A stretch of 64,000 nucleotides of DNA. It comes from Urophycis tenuis (Eukaryota > Chordata > Actinopteri > Gadiformes > Phycidae). This document shows positions 20,364 through 32,612 of the stretch, one piece after another. The position numbers and the translations under genes are program-made. The stretch is from NCBI GenBank assembly GCA_036785325.1, contig JAXIVH010000068.1:883501-947500 (forward strand). The letters run 5' to 3'. Positions within the stretch are counted from its first letter, which is position 1. Each line of letters starts with the position of its first letter. The notes under the pieces were generated by a model. It was not told the DNA's origin. It made no database searches and saw only the letters and a program-made list of their open reading frames with translations.

Positions 20364-20960
20364 CCAAGATGGCGCCGTGGACGGCAGCCTCAGTGTGTTG
20401 GTGCATGTCGTTTTGTTTTGTTTTGTTTGTTAATTAAACTGGATAAGGATAAGGACAAGAGCAGGTGATTGGCTGCAACCTTCCATCCCTACAAGACCTG
20501 CACACCTCCAGGGCAGAGGCGGGCAGGTAGGATTGTGGCCGACCCCTCCCATCCCGGTCACAGACTTGACCCTCTCCCCTCCCCCTCTCCCCTCTGGCAG
20601 GAGGCTGCGGTGCATCAGGACCAAAACCTCCCGCCACATGATCATCTTCTTCCCTGCTGCAGTTGGGATCATGAACAAGTCCCGGGACCCCCCTCACCCT
20701 CCCCCTCCCCCACTCTTTGCACCTCTTGCACTGCCCTGGAATTTAATTTAACTGTCGGCATTACAATAATGCAGCATTTTTACATTTTGTTACTGCACTA
20801 CTGCACTCTAAAACACTGGTAAACACTTTAAAACACCAGCTACCTCAACTTACTATTCACGATTTAAACAATAATATGCCCGCCATCATATTCATCATGT
20901 TGATTGTTGTTTGTTACAGTCTATTGTTATTGTTGTTTGTTTGTATATATAGAGAACAAT
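20364..20960 (+). mobile_element. internally deleted LINE (5' end joined to 3' end)
   Basis: Begins AAGATGGCGCCGTGG, a common fish LINE 5' start. It then passes almost directly into the carboxyl end of a reverse-transcriptase ORF: LQDLHTSRAEAGRIVADPSH, then PSGRRLRCIRTKTSR and IIFFPAAV. The frame is shifted in the middle. The bulk of the endonuclease and RT is missing. Confidence 0.55.
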
Positions 20961-20975
20961 GTGTTTATGTAGAAC

Positions 20976-21770
20976 AACTTTATTTATCCCCAAGGGGAAA
21001 TTAGGTTGTCGTAGCAGCAACCACAGTACAAATACAGTGTAAAAACAGTAAAAACAAACAAAAAAAAAAATATAATTACATTTTATAAAAAATACAAATA
21101 AAAATTAAGTCCATTTCTGTTGGAGTGAAGTGTTGTACAGTCTGATGGCACCAAGGAGGAAGGATTTCCTTTGCTGTTCCTTAAGGCAGTAGGGTTGAAT
21201 GAGTCTGTTGCTGAAGCTGCTCTTAAGCTTGTCCATAGTTTTGTGGAGGGGATGAGAGACATTGTCCATGATCAATAGCAGTTTTGCCAGCATCCTGTCC
21301 TCCACCTCCTCTAGGGTGACAAGCTTAGAGCCATCAACAGACCCTGCCTTTTTAATGAGTTTATTGAGTCTGTTTGCGTCCTTCGCTTTGATGCCTGCAC
21401 CCCAGGACACCACAGCGAAGAAGATGGTGCTCGCAACAACACTCATAAAACATGTACAGCATCTGGTTGCAGACGTTGAAGGATCTGAGCCTCCTCAGGA
21501 AGTAAATCCGGCTCAGGCCCTTCTTGTGGACTGCATCCATGTTTGAAGTCCACTCCAGTTTGTTGTCTAGCACCACACCCAGGTATTTGTAAGATTCCAT
21601 CACGTCGACCCCACCAATACAGACTTTGCAACGTTCAGCTGCAGGTGGTTCTCCCCACACCACTTAACAAATTTGCCGACCAGGTCCTTGTACTCATCCT
21701 CCTTCCCACCCTCTATACGCCCCGCAATGGCCATGTCATCAGAGTGTTTCTGCAGATGACACTCACTTTT
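20976..21770 (-). mobile_element. LINE D, 3' part (RT C-terminus)
   Basis: Minus strand: GGVDVMESYKYLGVVLDNKL, RIYFLRRLRSFNVCNQMLYM, FFAVVSWGAGIKAKDANRLN, then RLIQPYCLKEQQRKSFLLGA and IRLYN. This is the C-terminal part of a fish CR1/L2-like reverse transcriptase with frameshifts. The 3' end carries TTTATTTATCCCCAAGGGGA-type tail sequence at about 20,976-21,000. The catalytic RT core is absent. Confidence 0.75.
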
Positions 21771-21779
21771 TGCGGGCTT

Positions 21780-22723
21780 TTGTTTTCATATTTGGTCTAT
21801 ACTGTTCGTATAAACAATCCAAGCGTGAAAGAAAAACATCCATCCGTTTTCTGAGTCAGTAGAGAAACTTTGGTGTCAAGAAACACAATGTTGCTGTGAG
21901 CCATTTGTTTTGGTCCCTTATGCTCACATCACGGTAAGGAAATTTGTATAGAACCACTCCCACCTGTCAAGCCCACACCCACTACATGTTTGAAGATCTG
22001 CCATCTTTGATCAGGTGGGTTTCTTATGAGCATCGAGCACAAGAGCGCTATGGCTACAGGCAAATCACACATGAAGTGTTACGTTGTTGGCTGCATAGAG
22101 CCACACAAATCCTTCCATTTTCAAGAAATGCGTGGCTTGATTTAATTTTTGATGGCCATGTCCCAGCAACAATAGGCAAGAATCCTGTGGTTCCCGTATT
22201 TCGGGTGATTTTGATTTGTCACAAGTGTAAGGAAAAAGTTAGTGAATTCAACACTCCATCGAAATGTATTGACAACTGGAATAATTGAATACTTGAAATT
22301 AGATGTGTTGAATTCACTACCTTTTTCCTTACACTTGAGTTTTGAAGAGGACTTTTACGAACTTATCCGGAAAGACGGAAGAGACGTCGACGCAGCGGTA
22401 GCCTTAGCAACAGCGAGTTGAAGCTATCAGAAAAGTGCTCTTTTAAATAAACTCCTGGTGTACTTACAAACTTTAAAATGCCTCGTTTTGTGAGTACAGA
22501 CCATATATGTACTACTACAGAAGTTGGGTAACAATCCATGCATTATTAGTGGGGTCATTTACGAGATATACACATTGTACCGGACACTCCAATACTAAGC
22601 CATTCGGCTGATACCCCTAAACTTGATAAATATTGACCGTCGCTAAAAATGCATCTGAGGGGGTATTTGGCTGGATTATTGGTGGAAATTACCTCAGGGT
22701 GAATTTTACTCCGAACCATCACT
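21780..22723 (+). mobile_element. decayed THAP-domain copy of the TTAA foldback family
   Basis: Near 22,073 a plus-strand reading gives KCYVVGCIEPHKSFHFQ, and in another frame AWLDLIFDGHVPATIGKN. Together they resemble the start of a THAP zinc-finger domain broken by a frameshift. Positions 22,220-22,720 repeat the arm and inner sequence of the element at 10,852, ending at TTAA (22,724-22,727). The left arm was not found. The copy lies between two pieces of LINE D. Confidence 0.65.
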
Positions 22724-22794
22724 TTAAGGCAGACAGACAGAAATACTTCAATGATCCCTGAGGGAAATTGCATTAAAGAGGCGCTGGAGAACTC

Positions 22795-24360
22795 CACAGA
22801 GCTGGCCGGCACAGGCCTTCAGCACACAAGGGTTGATGTGATCTGGTCCAGCAGCTTTTCTTTGATTGAGCTTCTCCAGCTCTCTCCTCACCTGGCTGGC
22901 TGTGATGTTGAGTCCAGGCTGGGGGGTGGGGGATGGTGCAGAGTGGTGACTGCTGAAGGAGTTTGTAGGCAGCAGTGGGGGAAGTGCACGTGTCCTGGGG
23001 GAGGGGGGGGTGGGGGATGAGAAAGTTAGTGGTAGGGGCCAGTTTTTTCCAGTTTTCTCCTGTAGTTGTCCTTACTCTCCTTGATGCTGTGTTTGAGTTT
23101 TCTCTCAACACGCTTGAGTTCTGCTCGGTCCCCTGACCTGAAGGCCTTCTTTTTCTCGTTGGCCTTCAGGTCGCTGGTAACCCAGGGTTTGCTGATTGGG
23201 TAACAGCGGACCTCTTTAGTGGGGATTGTGTTGTCCATGCAGAACCCAATGTATTCCAAGATGCAGTGAATACATCCCAGTCAGTGGCTTCCAGGCCACA
23301 CTGTCCCTGGAAGCTGCTGAACCAAAGGCTTGTATGATGAGGAGAGCAGGACGAGGTAGTGGTCGGACCTTCCCAGGGGAGGGAGGGCAGTAGAGCTGTA
23401 TGCATCTTTAACATTTGCATACAGCAGATCTATAGTTTTATTTTCCCTTGTTGTACATTTAACAAACTGGCAGAATGTTGGGAGAGTGGATGAGAGAGAG
23501 ACGTGGTTGAAGTCACCTGTGATGACCAAGGGGGGTTTTGTCTGCAGTGCTGTGGTTGCACCATGGATGAAGTGACATGCAGCGTCAGCATTCCCAGATG
23601 GCGGAATGTAAACAGTCATGGAGATTACTCTGGTAAACTCCCGTGGCAGATAATATGGACTAAGTCCGATGGCAATTAGCTCGATATCCGGGCTGCAGAA
23701 GCGCTCTTTCACGGAGATGTGCCCGGGGTGACACCACCTGTTGTTAATGGGCACTTCCAGCCCTCCACCTTTCTCCTTGCCACTCGCGGTGGTGTCTCTG
23801 TTTGCACGGACTGTTCGGAAGCGGGGGATGGCGTTGGAGTCCGGCATCTGCTTGTGTAGCCACGTTTCCTTGACACACATGAGACTGGACTCTCTGTACT
23901 CCCTTTGCATCCTGATGAGCGCTTCAAGTTCATCCATCTTATTTGCCAGCGACCTAGTATTTCTAGTAATGACTGCAGGGATACAGGGTTTAAACTTCCT
24001 ACTCTTCCTTCTCCGTTTAACCCCCACTCTGCAGCCACGCTGTCTCCGTCTTAGCTCCTCCAGTACTGTCAGTCTCTCCCCAGCTAAGAGAACTTGGGGC
24101 TTCAGGGCAATCAGCTGGTCACAACTGTAAACAACACCGGCTGAATGGCTGGCTTGGCTTGCAGTCACCAGGAGAGACCAAAGCATGGAAAAAGCAACAA
24201 GATATCCAAAGCCGAAAAGAAGCATCTTGTTGTGTGGATAGTGTGTAAATCCCCAAAACGGTGTGCAAATGATAAATAAAAACACGCTTAAAACAAACTA
24301 AAAACACAATAAAAAGTATCGGCAACTGCTACGACGGGCTGCCGCTGGAACGGTGCCATG
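22795..24360 (-). mobile_element. LINE D, 5' part (endonuclease)
   Basis: Minus-strand ORF 24285-23281 contains a divergent apurinic-type endonuclease: RNTRSLANKMDELEALI, CVKETWLH, GLEVPINNRWC, VYIPPSGNADAAC, LVITGDFNHVSL and LPPLGRSDHYLVL (catalytic GDFN and SDH motifs). Downstream pieces (AVTQSANPGLPAT, then NEKKKAFRSGDRAELKRVER) continue the pre-RT linker with frame breaks. It pairs with 20976-21770, but the RT centre has been lost. Confidence 0.75.
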
Positions 24361-24863
24361 ACAGTCACCTGACATCAAGACAGAACGTTTGTTGTTTGTT
24401 TACTGTTGCGCATGAACCACCAAGACAAATTTGTCTTAGATGCAAGCCTACTTGGCAATAAACATATTTCTGAATTATGAGTTATGAAAAGCAGGAATAA
24501 AAAAACTGGAATGAATAAGATGATTCTACAAAACAAGGAAAAGTTATATTCTCTCTGGTTTACCAACTTCTTAATCACTTCTGATGGCAGTTTTTCACTT
24601 TGTATCTATCAACCTCAAACCTTATTCTGGCCAAACATAATTTCAGCAGAACACTAATTAAGCTTAGAATTAATTTGTCGTATTGTTTTTTAGTTGATAT
24701 TTGGCCATCAATTCAACCAGTTCCAAAGCTTTTTGAACACTGTATTTGTGTAATGTATTGTAGAATAGTGCCATGTATAGTTATGTTTCATACCAGGGAA
24801 CGATTGCCCTCACAGGGGCCTACTGGTCTCTGTCTAAGGCATTACAGTATGTTTTTCACCGAC

Positions 24864-25345
24864 TGCAGTGAACCTTGGTGTAATACTCGACAATCAACTG
24901 TCCTGCATTGCAAACATCAATGCAGTGACTCAATTCTGCAGATTTGCTCTTTACAACATCCGCAGGATCCAAGCAACAAAGCTCCTGACCCAAGCACTTG
25001 TCATCTTCCGCCTCGACTACTGCAACTCGCTTTTAGCCGGCTACCTGCAAGTGCAACCATGATAAAACCTTTGCAGCAGATCCAGAATGCTGCAGCACGC
25101 CTTGTGTTCAACCTACCCAAATTCTCCCACATGTCCCCCTCTTCCATGACCTCCACTGGCTCCCTGTAGTGGCTTGCATCAAATTCAAGACAATGGTACT
25201 GGCCTACAAAGCTGTTAATGGAACTGCCTCTACCTACCTCTAAGCATTAAACACTACACCCCTGCTCGAGCAGTCCGCTCAACTACCTCAGCTGGTCGGC
25301 TGGTACCTCCATTACTAAAAGGAGGAAAAGGATGAAAGATGTCCT
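24864..25345 (+). mobile_element. L2-like LINE fragment
   Basis: Plus strand: NLGVILDNQLSCIANINAVT, FRLDYCNSLLAGYLQV, then QQIQNAAARLVFNLPKFSH, the C-terminal RT region of a fish L2-like LINE with several frameshifts. The sequence ending ACCTCAGCTGGTCGGCTGGT is closely related to LINE C at about 50,500-50,680, and the comparison helps define that element's interruption. Confidence 0.75.
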
Positions 25346-25827
25346 TACAACATTTATTTGTGGCAAGAAACTTCTTGTCTGCCGAGTCTTGCAATTCTGC
25401 TATGTTGATATATCTTGCATGCTAAGTCTTGTAACTCAGCTAGATTTACATCTCCTACCTCATTATGGGGGACAACGAGAAAAAAACTAAACAAATAATA
25501 TCATTAGCCAAGATAACAGTATATCAGGTTACAATCGTACAATTTTACAAGACAGTTGTAACTCTCTTGTAGCTTCTCAATATGGCAACAATATTGCCAA
25601 CAAAAAAAATCACATGAAGCCTGTCAAATAGAAACCTCGGATGGGAGGGGCCAATTGGGCCATGAGAAGTTTTCACATTTGTATATTTATTGATCCAAGT
25701 TTTTGTTATGAGAGTAATTGTGTAGAAATTCTGTTTAGCTATTTTCTGTATTTTATACGAAATAAATTTGTAGTCATTTGAAACAAATTCAATCTAAAAT
25801 ATTTAGCTATTTAAGTAGTTAAGTTAA

Positions 25828-25905
25828 AGATTTAAAGTGTTTATTGTCATGTACAGCAGGGAAAACAAGTTTCTCTGTGCAATGAAATTCTGTCATTGCT
25901 GTCTA
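25828..25905 (-). mobile_element. LINE E, 3' tail (left of the LTR element)
   Basis: Minus strand reads TTTCATTGCACAGAGAAACTTG, then TTTTCCCTGCTGTACATGAC and AATAAACACTTTAAA, a LINE 3' tail. Its continuation is on the far side of the gypsy element at 35594 onward. TCTA occurs on both sides (25902-25905 and 35594-35597), consistent with a 4-bp target duplication. Confidence 0.6.
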
Positions 25906-26511
25906 TATGTGTAAATAGCGACTTTGTTTTATTTGTTAAATTCCTGTCAAACTTGGGACTCAATTTTTTATATTTTATTTTGAAAGTCCACAGCGGAAGT
26001 TTGTGTTTAAGTTAATGCTGGGCAATACGTAAATTGCTCAGAAGCATTAAACGCATGCTGTGGTAAGTTGCCGTTCCGTTCTGTCCGCTTATATATAAAT
26101 TTAGTTACAAATGCAAACCACGCATAAGATGTTTAACTCGGTCAGCATTTAATTGGTTACATAATTGTTAAGCATAATGCTTGTAAAACTCTTTGTTTTA
26201 TTGGTTTGTAAAGAAGTAATTGTGTAAAGTGTGGAGTCCTTAAGCACGAGGTGTACGTGACCTGTGGCACTGATATGGGGCTCCTCTTTTATAGTTCGGA
26301 CGGGAACGGACAACGATTAATTATTTGTACACACTGGTTGTGTAGTTGTTCCATGTTTCAGGTATGTTTTATTTTGTGCTTTTGAAAATGTAATATTGTT
26401 TTGTGTTATGTGCTTTTTGTTTTAGTTAAAAAATGCCACAATACGATCACGTTAGGCTGGGCAATACGAAAATTGCTCAGAAGCATTAATCGCACACTGT
26501 GTTCGAGCGGA

Positions 26512-26954
26512 TCAGTCAGTCATTTTCTAAACCGCTTATCCTCTAGAGGGTCGCGGGGGGGCTGGAGCCATCCATCCATCCATCCATTATCGTGACCGCT
26601 TATCCTCTACGAGGGTCGCGGGGGGGCTGGAGCCAATCCCAGCTAAAACGGGCGAGAGGCGGGGTACACCCTGGACAGGTCGCCAGCCTATCACAGGGCT
26701 AACATATAGCAACGAACAACCATTCACACTCACATACACACCTATGGTCAATTTAGAGACACCAATTAAACTAATCCCCAACCTGCATGTTTTTGGTCTG
26801 TGGGAGGAAGCCGGAGTACCCGGAGAGAACCCACGCAAGCACGGGGAGAACATGCAAACTCCACACAGAAAGGTCCCAGGTCCCAGGTGGATTCGAACCC
26901 AGAACCCTCTTGCTGTGAGGCGACAGTACTAACCACTGCACCACCGTGCCACCC
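26512..26954. mobile_element. abundant teleost interspersed repeat inside the LTR
   Basis: Contains TATCCTCTACGAGGGTCGCG, GGGGTACACCCTGGACAGGT, GTGGGAGGAAGCCGGAGTAC and GGAGAACATGCAAACTCCAC, hallmarks of a very common fish repeat tied to LINE 3' ends. TCGAGCGGA at 26503-26511 and 26955-26963 is a 9-bp target duplication. Confidence 0.8.
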
Positions 26955-27008
26955 TCGAGCGGAACAGATGACGATTAATTATTTGTGCACACTGGTTGTG
27001 TGCTTGTT

Positions 27009-28143
27009 TAACATCTACATGCTCCCACTGGCTCAGATCCTGCAAAATGACATCTGCTACCACAATTATGCAGATGATACACAAATTTACATAACAATAA
27101 CCCCAGGTGACTATGGTCCAATACAAGCATTGAGTAATTGCATTGACCAAATCAATGATTGGATGTGCCAGAATTTTCTTCAGTTGAATAAGGACAAGAC
27201 TGAAATAATTGTCTTTGGAGCCAAGGAAGAACGATTAAAAGTTTGTGCTCAGCTGCAACTGGCAATGTTAAAAACCACAGACCAGGCAAGAAATCTAGGT
27301 GTTGTCATGGACTCAGACCTGAATTTTAGCAGTCACATTAAAATGATTACGAAGTCTGCCTACTATCACTTAAAGAATATATCAAGGGTCAGAGGACTAA
27401 TGTCTCAGCAGGACTTAGAGAAACTTGTCCACGCATTTATCTTCAGTAGGCTCGACTATTGTAACAGCATCTTCACTGGTCTCCCAAAAAAGTCCATCAG
27501 AAAGCTCCAGTTAATTCAGAATGCTGCTGCTCGAGTCCTCACAAAAACTAAGAAAATGGATCACATTACTCCAGTTCTCAGATCGTTACATTGGCTTCCT
27601 GTCTGTCAGAGAATTGACTTTAAAGTACTGCTGTTAGTTTATAAAGCACTGAATGGTTTGGGACCAAAGTACATTTCAGATCTTCTCATTTTCTATGAAC
27701 CATCCAGATCTCTCAGGTCATCTGGGGCGGGTCTGCTTACTGTGCCCAGAGTCAGAACTAAACATGGAGAGGCAGCGTTCAGTTTTTATGCACCACATAT
27801 ATGGAACAAACTGCCAGAAAGTTGTAGGTCTGCTGAAACACTCACCACTTTTAAATCCAGATTAAAGACCTTTATGTTTGCTACAGCCTTCCCCTAAGCT
27901 TATCTTAACATGTTTTAATTTCCTTTTTATGCTTGTATTTTAATTTCAATGCTTTTAATGCTGTATATGTATGTATGTATGTATGTGTTATTTTTTATTT
28001 TTTTTAATTTTTTTATTTTTTTATTTATTTTTTGCTATGCTTTTATTGTATTTTAATGCTTTTATGTATGTAAAGCACAATGAATTGCCTTGCTGCTGAA
28101 TTGTGCTATACAAATAAACTTGCCTTGCCTTGCCTTGCCTTGT
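27009..28143 (+). mobile_element. L2-like LINE, 5'-truncated, inside the LTR
   Basis: A continuous plus-strand reading from about 27,009 to 27,897 covers the RT active site (CYHNYADDTQIYI), LDYCNSIFTGLPKKS, LQLIQNAAARVLTKTKK, LRSLHWLPVCQRIDFKVL and HIWNKLPESCRSAETL: the last third of an L2-type RT with an intact frame. The 3' end has TATG and CCTTG short repeats. CTTGTT flanks both ends. The intact frame suggests a fairly recent insertion. Confidence 0.88.
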
Positions 28144-28246
28144 CTTGTTCCATGTTTTAGTTGCAGTAAAAAAGTCAAGTGCTTCAATCATCCTGTCTCC
28201 GTGAAGTAATTCAACAAGCAGCAGAGCATTATGCATGTGGTCACAT

Positions 28247-28262
28247 TGGTGCCGTGACTCGT
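28247..28262 (+). promoter_or_regulatory. primer binding site (tRNA-His type)
   Basis: TGGTGCCGTGACTCG directly after the 5' LTR is complementary to the 3' end of animal tRNA-His (CGAGTCACGGCACCA), fitting a reverse-transcription primer site. Confidence 0.8.
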
Positions 28263-28480
28263 CGATCTCCTGCTGGACGGTGGCTTCTTCAGTGCGATCC
28301 GGGGATTCGTTTTGCTACTGCTGCTCCTCTGTTTGTAATCAGGTGGACATTTTATTTGGACTGTTGAGCTGTCAAAGAACATAGTGTTTTGTTTTTGTTG
28401 TTGTTGTTTTTTTATTGGTGATCTTTTGTACTTACGTTATTATTTGATTTGTGACATTGAACATTTTACATTTATTTACA

Positions 28481-29830
28481 ATGAGTTTTGGTCGGGAGGG
28501 ATATAGCACCCCTCGTGGTGTTGGCAGGGGGGAGAGGAGTGTTGGGTTCTCCTATGTTTTTGGAACACCTGTAAACGGGCGTGGTATTGTTATGGGGGGA
28601 AATGAGGGTACAACAGGGATCCCTTTAATTAGTAGGGCTGGGCCCCCTTCCCTAAGTCACTCTGTGGGTAATCCAGATGAGCCTCAACAAACCAGTTCTG
28701 CTGTCCCAAGCCCTGAGGCCCTTGCCAATGAGATAGTCAATCAGATGGGGGATGTAATCCAGCATGTTACTCAGAAGGTTATGCAGAACATTATAACCCA
28801 ACTCAGCCCATCTGTTAGTACCCCTTTAACGAATGCTTTCACTTCACCAACCAATGCTGACATGTCTTCTCGAACATGCTTGACGCCTCCCATGTGCAGC
28901 TTGTATCCCACAGAAAGTTGAAGGATCCCCCATGCTTCAGAGGAGAGAGCTCCGACTCTGAGTCTGTGAGAGAGTGGGAGGACCTCATGAGGACTTATAT
29001 TAAGAAAAGTAACCTGAGACCTGAGGAACAAGCTGAGGAGATCCTTGTTCACCTTAGAGGTAAAGCTAGAGACATCGCCCGAGTTGGTACTAAAAACAGT
29101 GACAGACATCATATGTGACCCTGAAGCTATCTATGGTCTCCTACGAAAGCACTGACCCATGCTCACCTCTCCCACTAGCAGACTTCTATACCACTCTGCC
29201 TGAGGAAGGGGAGGGGGCATTTGACTATTGGCTCAGGCTGCACCGAGCCGTTGACATTGCTGTTGAACGGCTGAAAGAGCATGGCAAGACGCTGGATAGT
29301 CCTGGCACTGAGGTAACACGCATGTTTATAAGAAATTGTCCGAGCCTGGATTTTCTATGACCTTTCGTTCAAAGACTATGGCCAAGTGGACTGCTCATGA
29401 GGTTCAGGAAATCTTATGCGAGTATCATTCAGGCATGACATCCGCTGTTAGCAAGGTAGCCAGGGAGAAGGTAGCAATGAACGTACAGCACACTGCTACT
29501 CCACCACCTGTACCACCTACTGGGGGGCAGGGCGTGTCACAGTCGCAGGTCACTGAATCTGCTACCCTGGAGCGGCTCATCAGCATGTTGGAGAAGGTGC
29601 TTTTACAGAGACCTGTTCAATCGGGTTCATCTAGACAGTCTGGCCCACGGCGTCCCAGAATTGAGGGATTGCATGACATGCCTTGTTCTGTCTGTCGTGA
29701 TGCTACTCACTCCACCTTCACTCACTGCCATGAGCATAAGCTCTGTTTTCAATGCCACTCACCAAACCACTCGAGTCGTGCTTGTCCTGGCTGCACAGCC
29801 TCAACCACTCATCAGCAGCCGGAAAACTAG
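28481..29830 (+). pseudogene. gypsy gag, frameshifted
   Basis: The likely start at 28481 reads MSFGREGYSTPRG. The reading then moves through ORFs at 28481-28921, 28876-29118, 29115-29360 and 29336-29830, so at least three frame changes split it. The last part has a Cys/His-rich stretch (CSVCRDATHS, then CFQCHSPNHS and CPGC) like a nucleocapsid zinc finger. It packages the element's RNA in intact relatives. Confidence 0.75.
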
Positions 29831-29869
29831 TGGGTCCACACTTGAGGGAGGACAGTGTGGATCATGATA

Positions 29870-30360
29870 TTGAGTCTCACAGCTGTGTTAGTGATGACTT
29901 GGAATCTTTGTATGAATCTCTTTGCTCCTTTGCACCATCTGGAAAGACAGTCATTTTCCAATCGACACACAGGCTTGAGAAATCTGACAGCTTGTTCTAC
30001 ACTGATGTTTGTTCTGCAGGTGGGGCTCAACTGAAAGCCATGATTGATAGTGGTTCCATGTCATGCTCTATAAGTGAAGCTGCTGCTGCACGTCTCTTGC
30101 ACCACTGCCCTGATTTGAATAGTAGTCCTGCTGATGACATTGTTGTTGTTGGTGCTGGAGGTCACCATGTTTACCCAAAAGCAGTCTATGATTTAGAGGT
30201 GGTTATTTATGGCTTCAAGTTGCTCATCCCGACACTGGTTATCCCTGGACAGACAGACAAAATGATTGTAGGTAGTAATGCTATCAAGCAGCTCATACAC
30301 TTGATGAAAAAGTCTATTGGAGACTTTTGGCTACACCAGTTGACATTGCAGATGATGACT
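29870..30360 (+). pseudogene. gypsy aspartic protease region
   Basis: Within the ORF 29752-30438, AMIDSGSMSCSIS has the DSG active-site motif of retroviral-type aspartic proteases, and the flap-like VVVGAGGHHVYP and the LVIPGQTDKMIVGSN stretch follow. The frame changes again before the pol segment at 30,327-30,872. Confidence 0.7.
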
Positions 30361-30872
30361 GTAGCCAGTTCTTATCCCTGCTCTCCAACTCTGTTAAGTG
30401 GCGGGGAGGGCCAATGCCTGACAAGATCGGCACAATAAAGTTAAGGCAGAGTGTTATACTTGAACCTCTGTGTGAACCCCTTGTCTGGGGCAAGCTGCCT
30501 GCATCTGCATCTTTGTCGGTGGGGAGTACGGTTGTTGTCGAACCAACTCAGTCGAGATCAAGGCCCAGAAATGTACTGGTTGGCCGTGTTGTCACACCTC
30601 TGTGGGGCGACAGGTGGGTGCCTGTAAAACTGATCAATCCTAGCAGCAAGGCAGTGACTCTGAGGAGAAACTGCAAGGTTGCAGACGTCTTCCCATGTGT
30701 CGCAGTTGAAGAACTGCCTTCACCTGAAAAAGTTTCTGTCAATATTCAAGCTGTAACACAGGGCTCTCTGGTGACAAAGTCCCCTCAGCAGAGGAAAGAG
30801 GTTTTAAACAACTTGGGACTACAGGACTTAGACTTAGATGGCTGTGAGGTGTCTGATCAGTGGAAAGATTAA
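30327..30872 (+). pseudogene. gypsy pol, spacer between protease and RT
   Basis: The 181-residue ORF includes GTIKLRQSVILEPLCEPLVW, VLVGRVVTPLWGDRWVPVKL and LRRNCKVADVF, the usual connector between protease and RT in gypsy pol. A stop at about 30870 separates it from the RT ORF, which resumes in the same region. Confidence 0.65.
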
Positions 30873-30875
30873 CTT

Positions 30876-32597
30876 TTGCAGCTCATCGTGAAGTATGAGT
30901 CGGTTTTGTCAAGGGATAAGATGGACTGTGGGGAGGCTGTGGACTTCGTCCACAAAATCCACCTTGTGGACAAGAGGCCATTTCGCCTACCTTACCGCCA
31001 AGTCCCACCAACACAGTACGAGAAGTTGAGAACTGCACTGAATGAAATGGAGGAAAGAGGCATCATCCGAAAGTCAAACAGTGAGTACGCTTCACCACTG
31101 GTCTTAGTGTGGAAGAAGGATGGGAGTCTGCGCATTTGTACTGATTTCAGATGGTTCAATGCAAAGACTGTGAAAGATGCACACCCACTGCCTCATCAAG
31201 CAGATACTCTTGCTGCACTTGGAGGGAAATGTCTTCTTTTCTACTATGGACTAGACTATGGACTTGAGGCCAATAGGATGCTCCAACGTCTATCTAACAG
31301 TCCCGCAACCTTCATGCGGATGATGTTATCGATCTTTGGGGATGAAAACTTCAGCAGCCTGCTCTGTTACTTGGATGATCTTATGGTTTTCGCTCCCAGT
31401 GAACAGCTACCCCTTGAACGTCTGGAGATGGTGTTCTCCCGTCTGAAAACTCACAAACTTAAGCTGGCTCCCAAGAAATGTCATCTCCTGAAGAGCTCAG
31501 TTAGGTTTCTGGGGCACATCATCTGTGCAGATCGGGTGAGAACAGACCCTGACAAGGTCAAGACTATTGCTGATGTAGGAGAGTCAGAGTTGATGGAAAG
31601 TGATGGTGTTACGCCTTCCTGGAAAAAGATCAGGTCTTTCCTTGGCATGGTTTTTTATTACCAGCATTTCATTGCTGACTGCTCTGCAAAAGCCAAACCT
31701 CTTTTCAGGCTAATTTCTGGACGGCAAGTTCAATCTCAGGCCAAGAAGAGAGCTAAGTTCAAGAGAAAGTCCTCTGGCCCACTAGCTATGATACCAAGTG
31801 ACTGGACAGCTGCATGTAGGGAATCATTCCGAATCCTGAACGTTGAACTTACTCATGATGTCACCTTAGCTCACCCTAACTTCGACCAGCCTTTCATTCT
31901 TGCTGTCGATGCTTCTTTTGATGGCATTGGGGCTGTCTTGTCACAAGTGGCACCTGGTGAGACAATTGCAAGGCCTGTTGCCTTTGCCAGCAAGAATTTG
32001 ACCCGTTCTCAAATAAACTATCCCGCACACAGGCTGAAATTCCTGGCGCTGAAATGGGCTGTATGTGACAAGTTCAGCCATTGGCTTAAGGCAAAACATT
32101 TCACTGCCTGGACGGATAACAATCCCCTGTCCTACATTCTGACAAAACCACGCTTAGATGCATGTGAGCAGAGGTGGGTGGCTAAGCTGGCAGCGTTCAA
32201 CTTCGATCTGAAGTACGTTCCAGGAGTTAAGAACACTGTTGTGGACGCTTTGAGCCGTGAGCCATTCGTTCAGTCATGTGTTGGTCACCGCTTGCTGAAA
32301 GAGCCCTACATTGCATTATTGGACGAAGTCAATGGCGTTGTCAGAGGCACAGTGCAGGATGCTTTTCGGCTGACAAACAACTGTCAGGTGGTTCGTGGTG
32401 CAAGGTCAGAGTCATCGGACCTTAATGACATGCATGATCCTCAGACTGGGGGAAGTTCCATCAGCTCAGACGAGGTGTCAGCTGCACTAAGTGCTCACCG
32501 TGGTTGTGGTCATCTCAGTGCTAACTTACCATTGCGAAACGTCTTCACAGACAAATCTAAGTCCAGTTGCGTTCGATTTAACTGTTGGCCGGATTAA
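30876..32597 (+). pseudogene. gypsy reverse transcriptase and RNase H
   Basis: This 573-residue ORF holds RT motifs (FRLPYRQVPPTQYEKLRTAL, ASPLVLVWKKDGSLRICTDF, the YLDD box in LCYLDDLMVFAPS) and RNase H (FILAVDASFDGIGAVLSQ, then FTAWTDNNPLSYILTK and VVDALSREPF). A short palm segment appears missing: the sequence passes from GGKCLLFYYGLDYGL straight to LSNSPATF, where relatives have a longer insert. This internal loss alone should impair the enzyme. Confidence 0.85.
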
Positions 32598-32612
32598 ACA
32601 TGACCTGGATGA

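Larger units (their letters stand above)
25906..28245 (+). repeat. 5' LTR of the gypsy element, with two nested insertions
   Basis: Original LTR sequence lies at 25,906-26,511, 26,955-27,008 and 28,144-28,245. The interruptions are an interspersed repeat at 26,512-26,954 (TCGAGCGGA on both sides) and an L2 fragment at 27,009-28,143 (CTTGTT on both sides). The end TGGTCACA matches the end of the 3' LTR. Confidence 0.85.
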
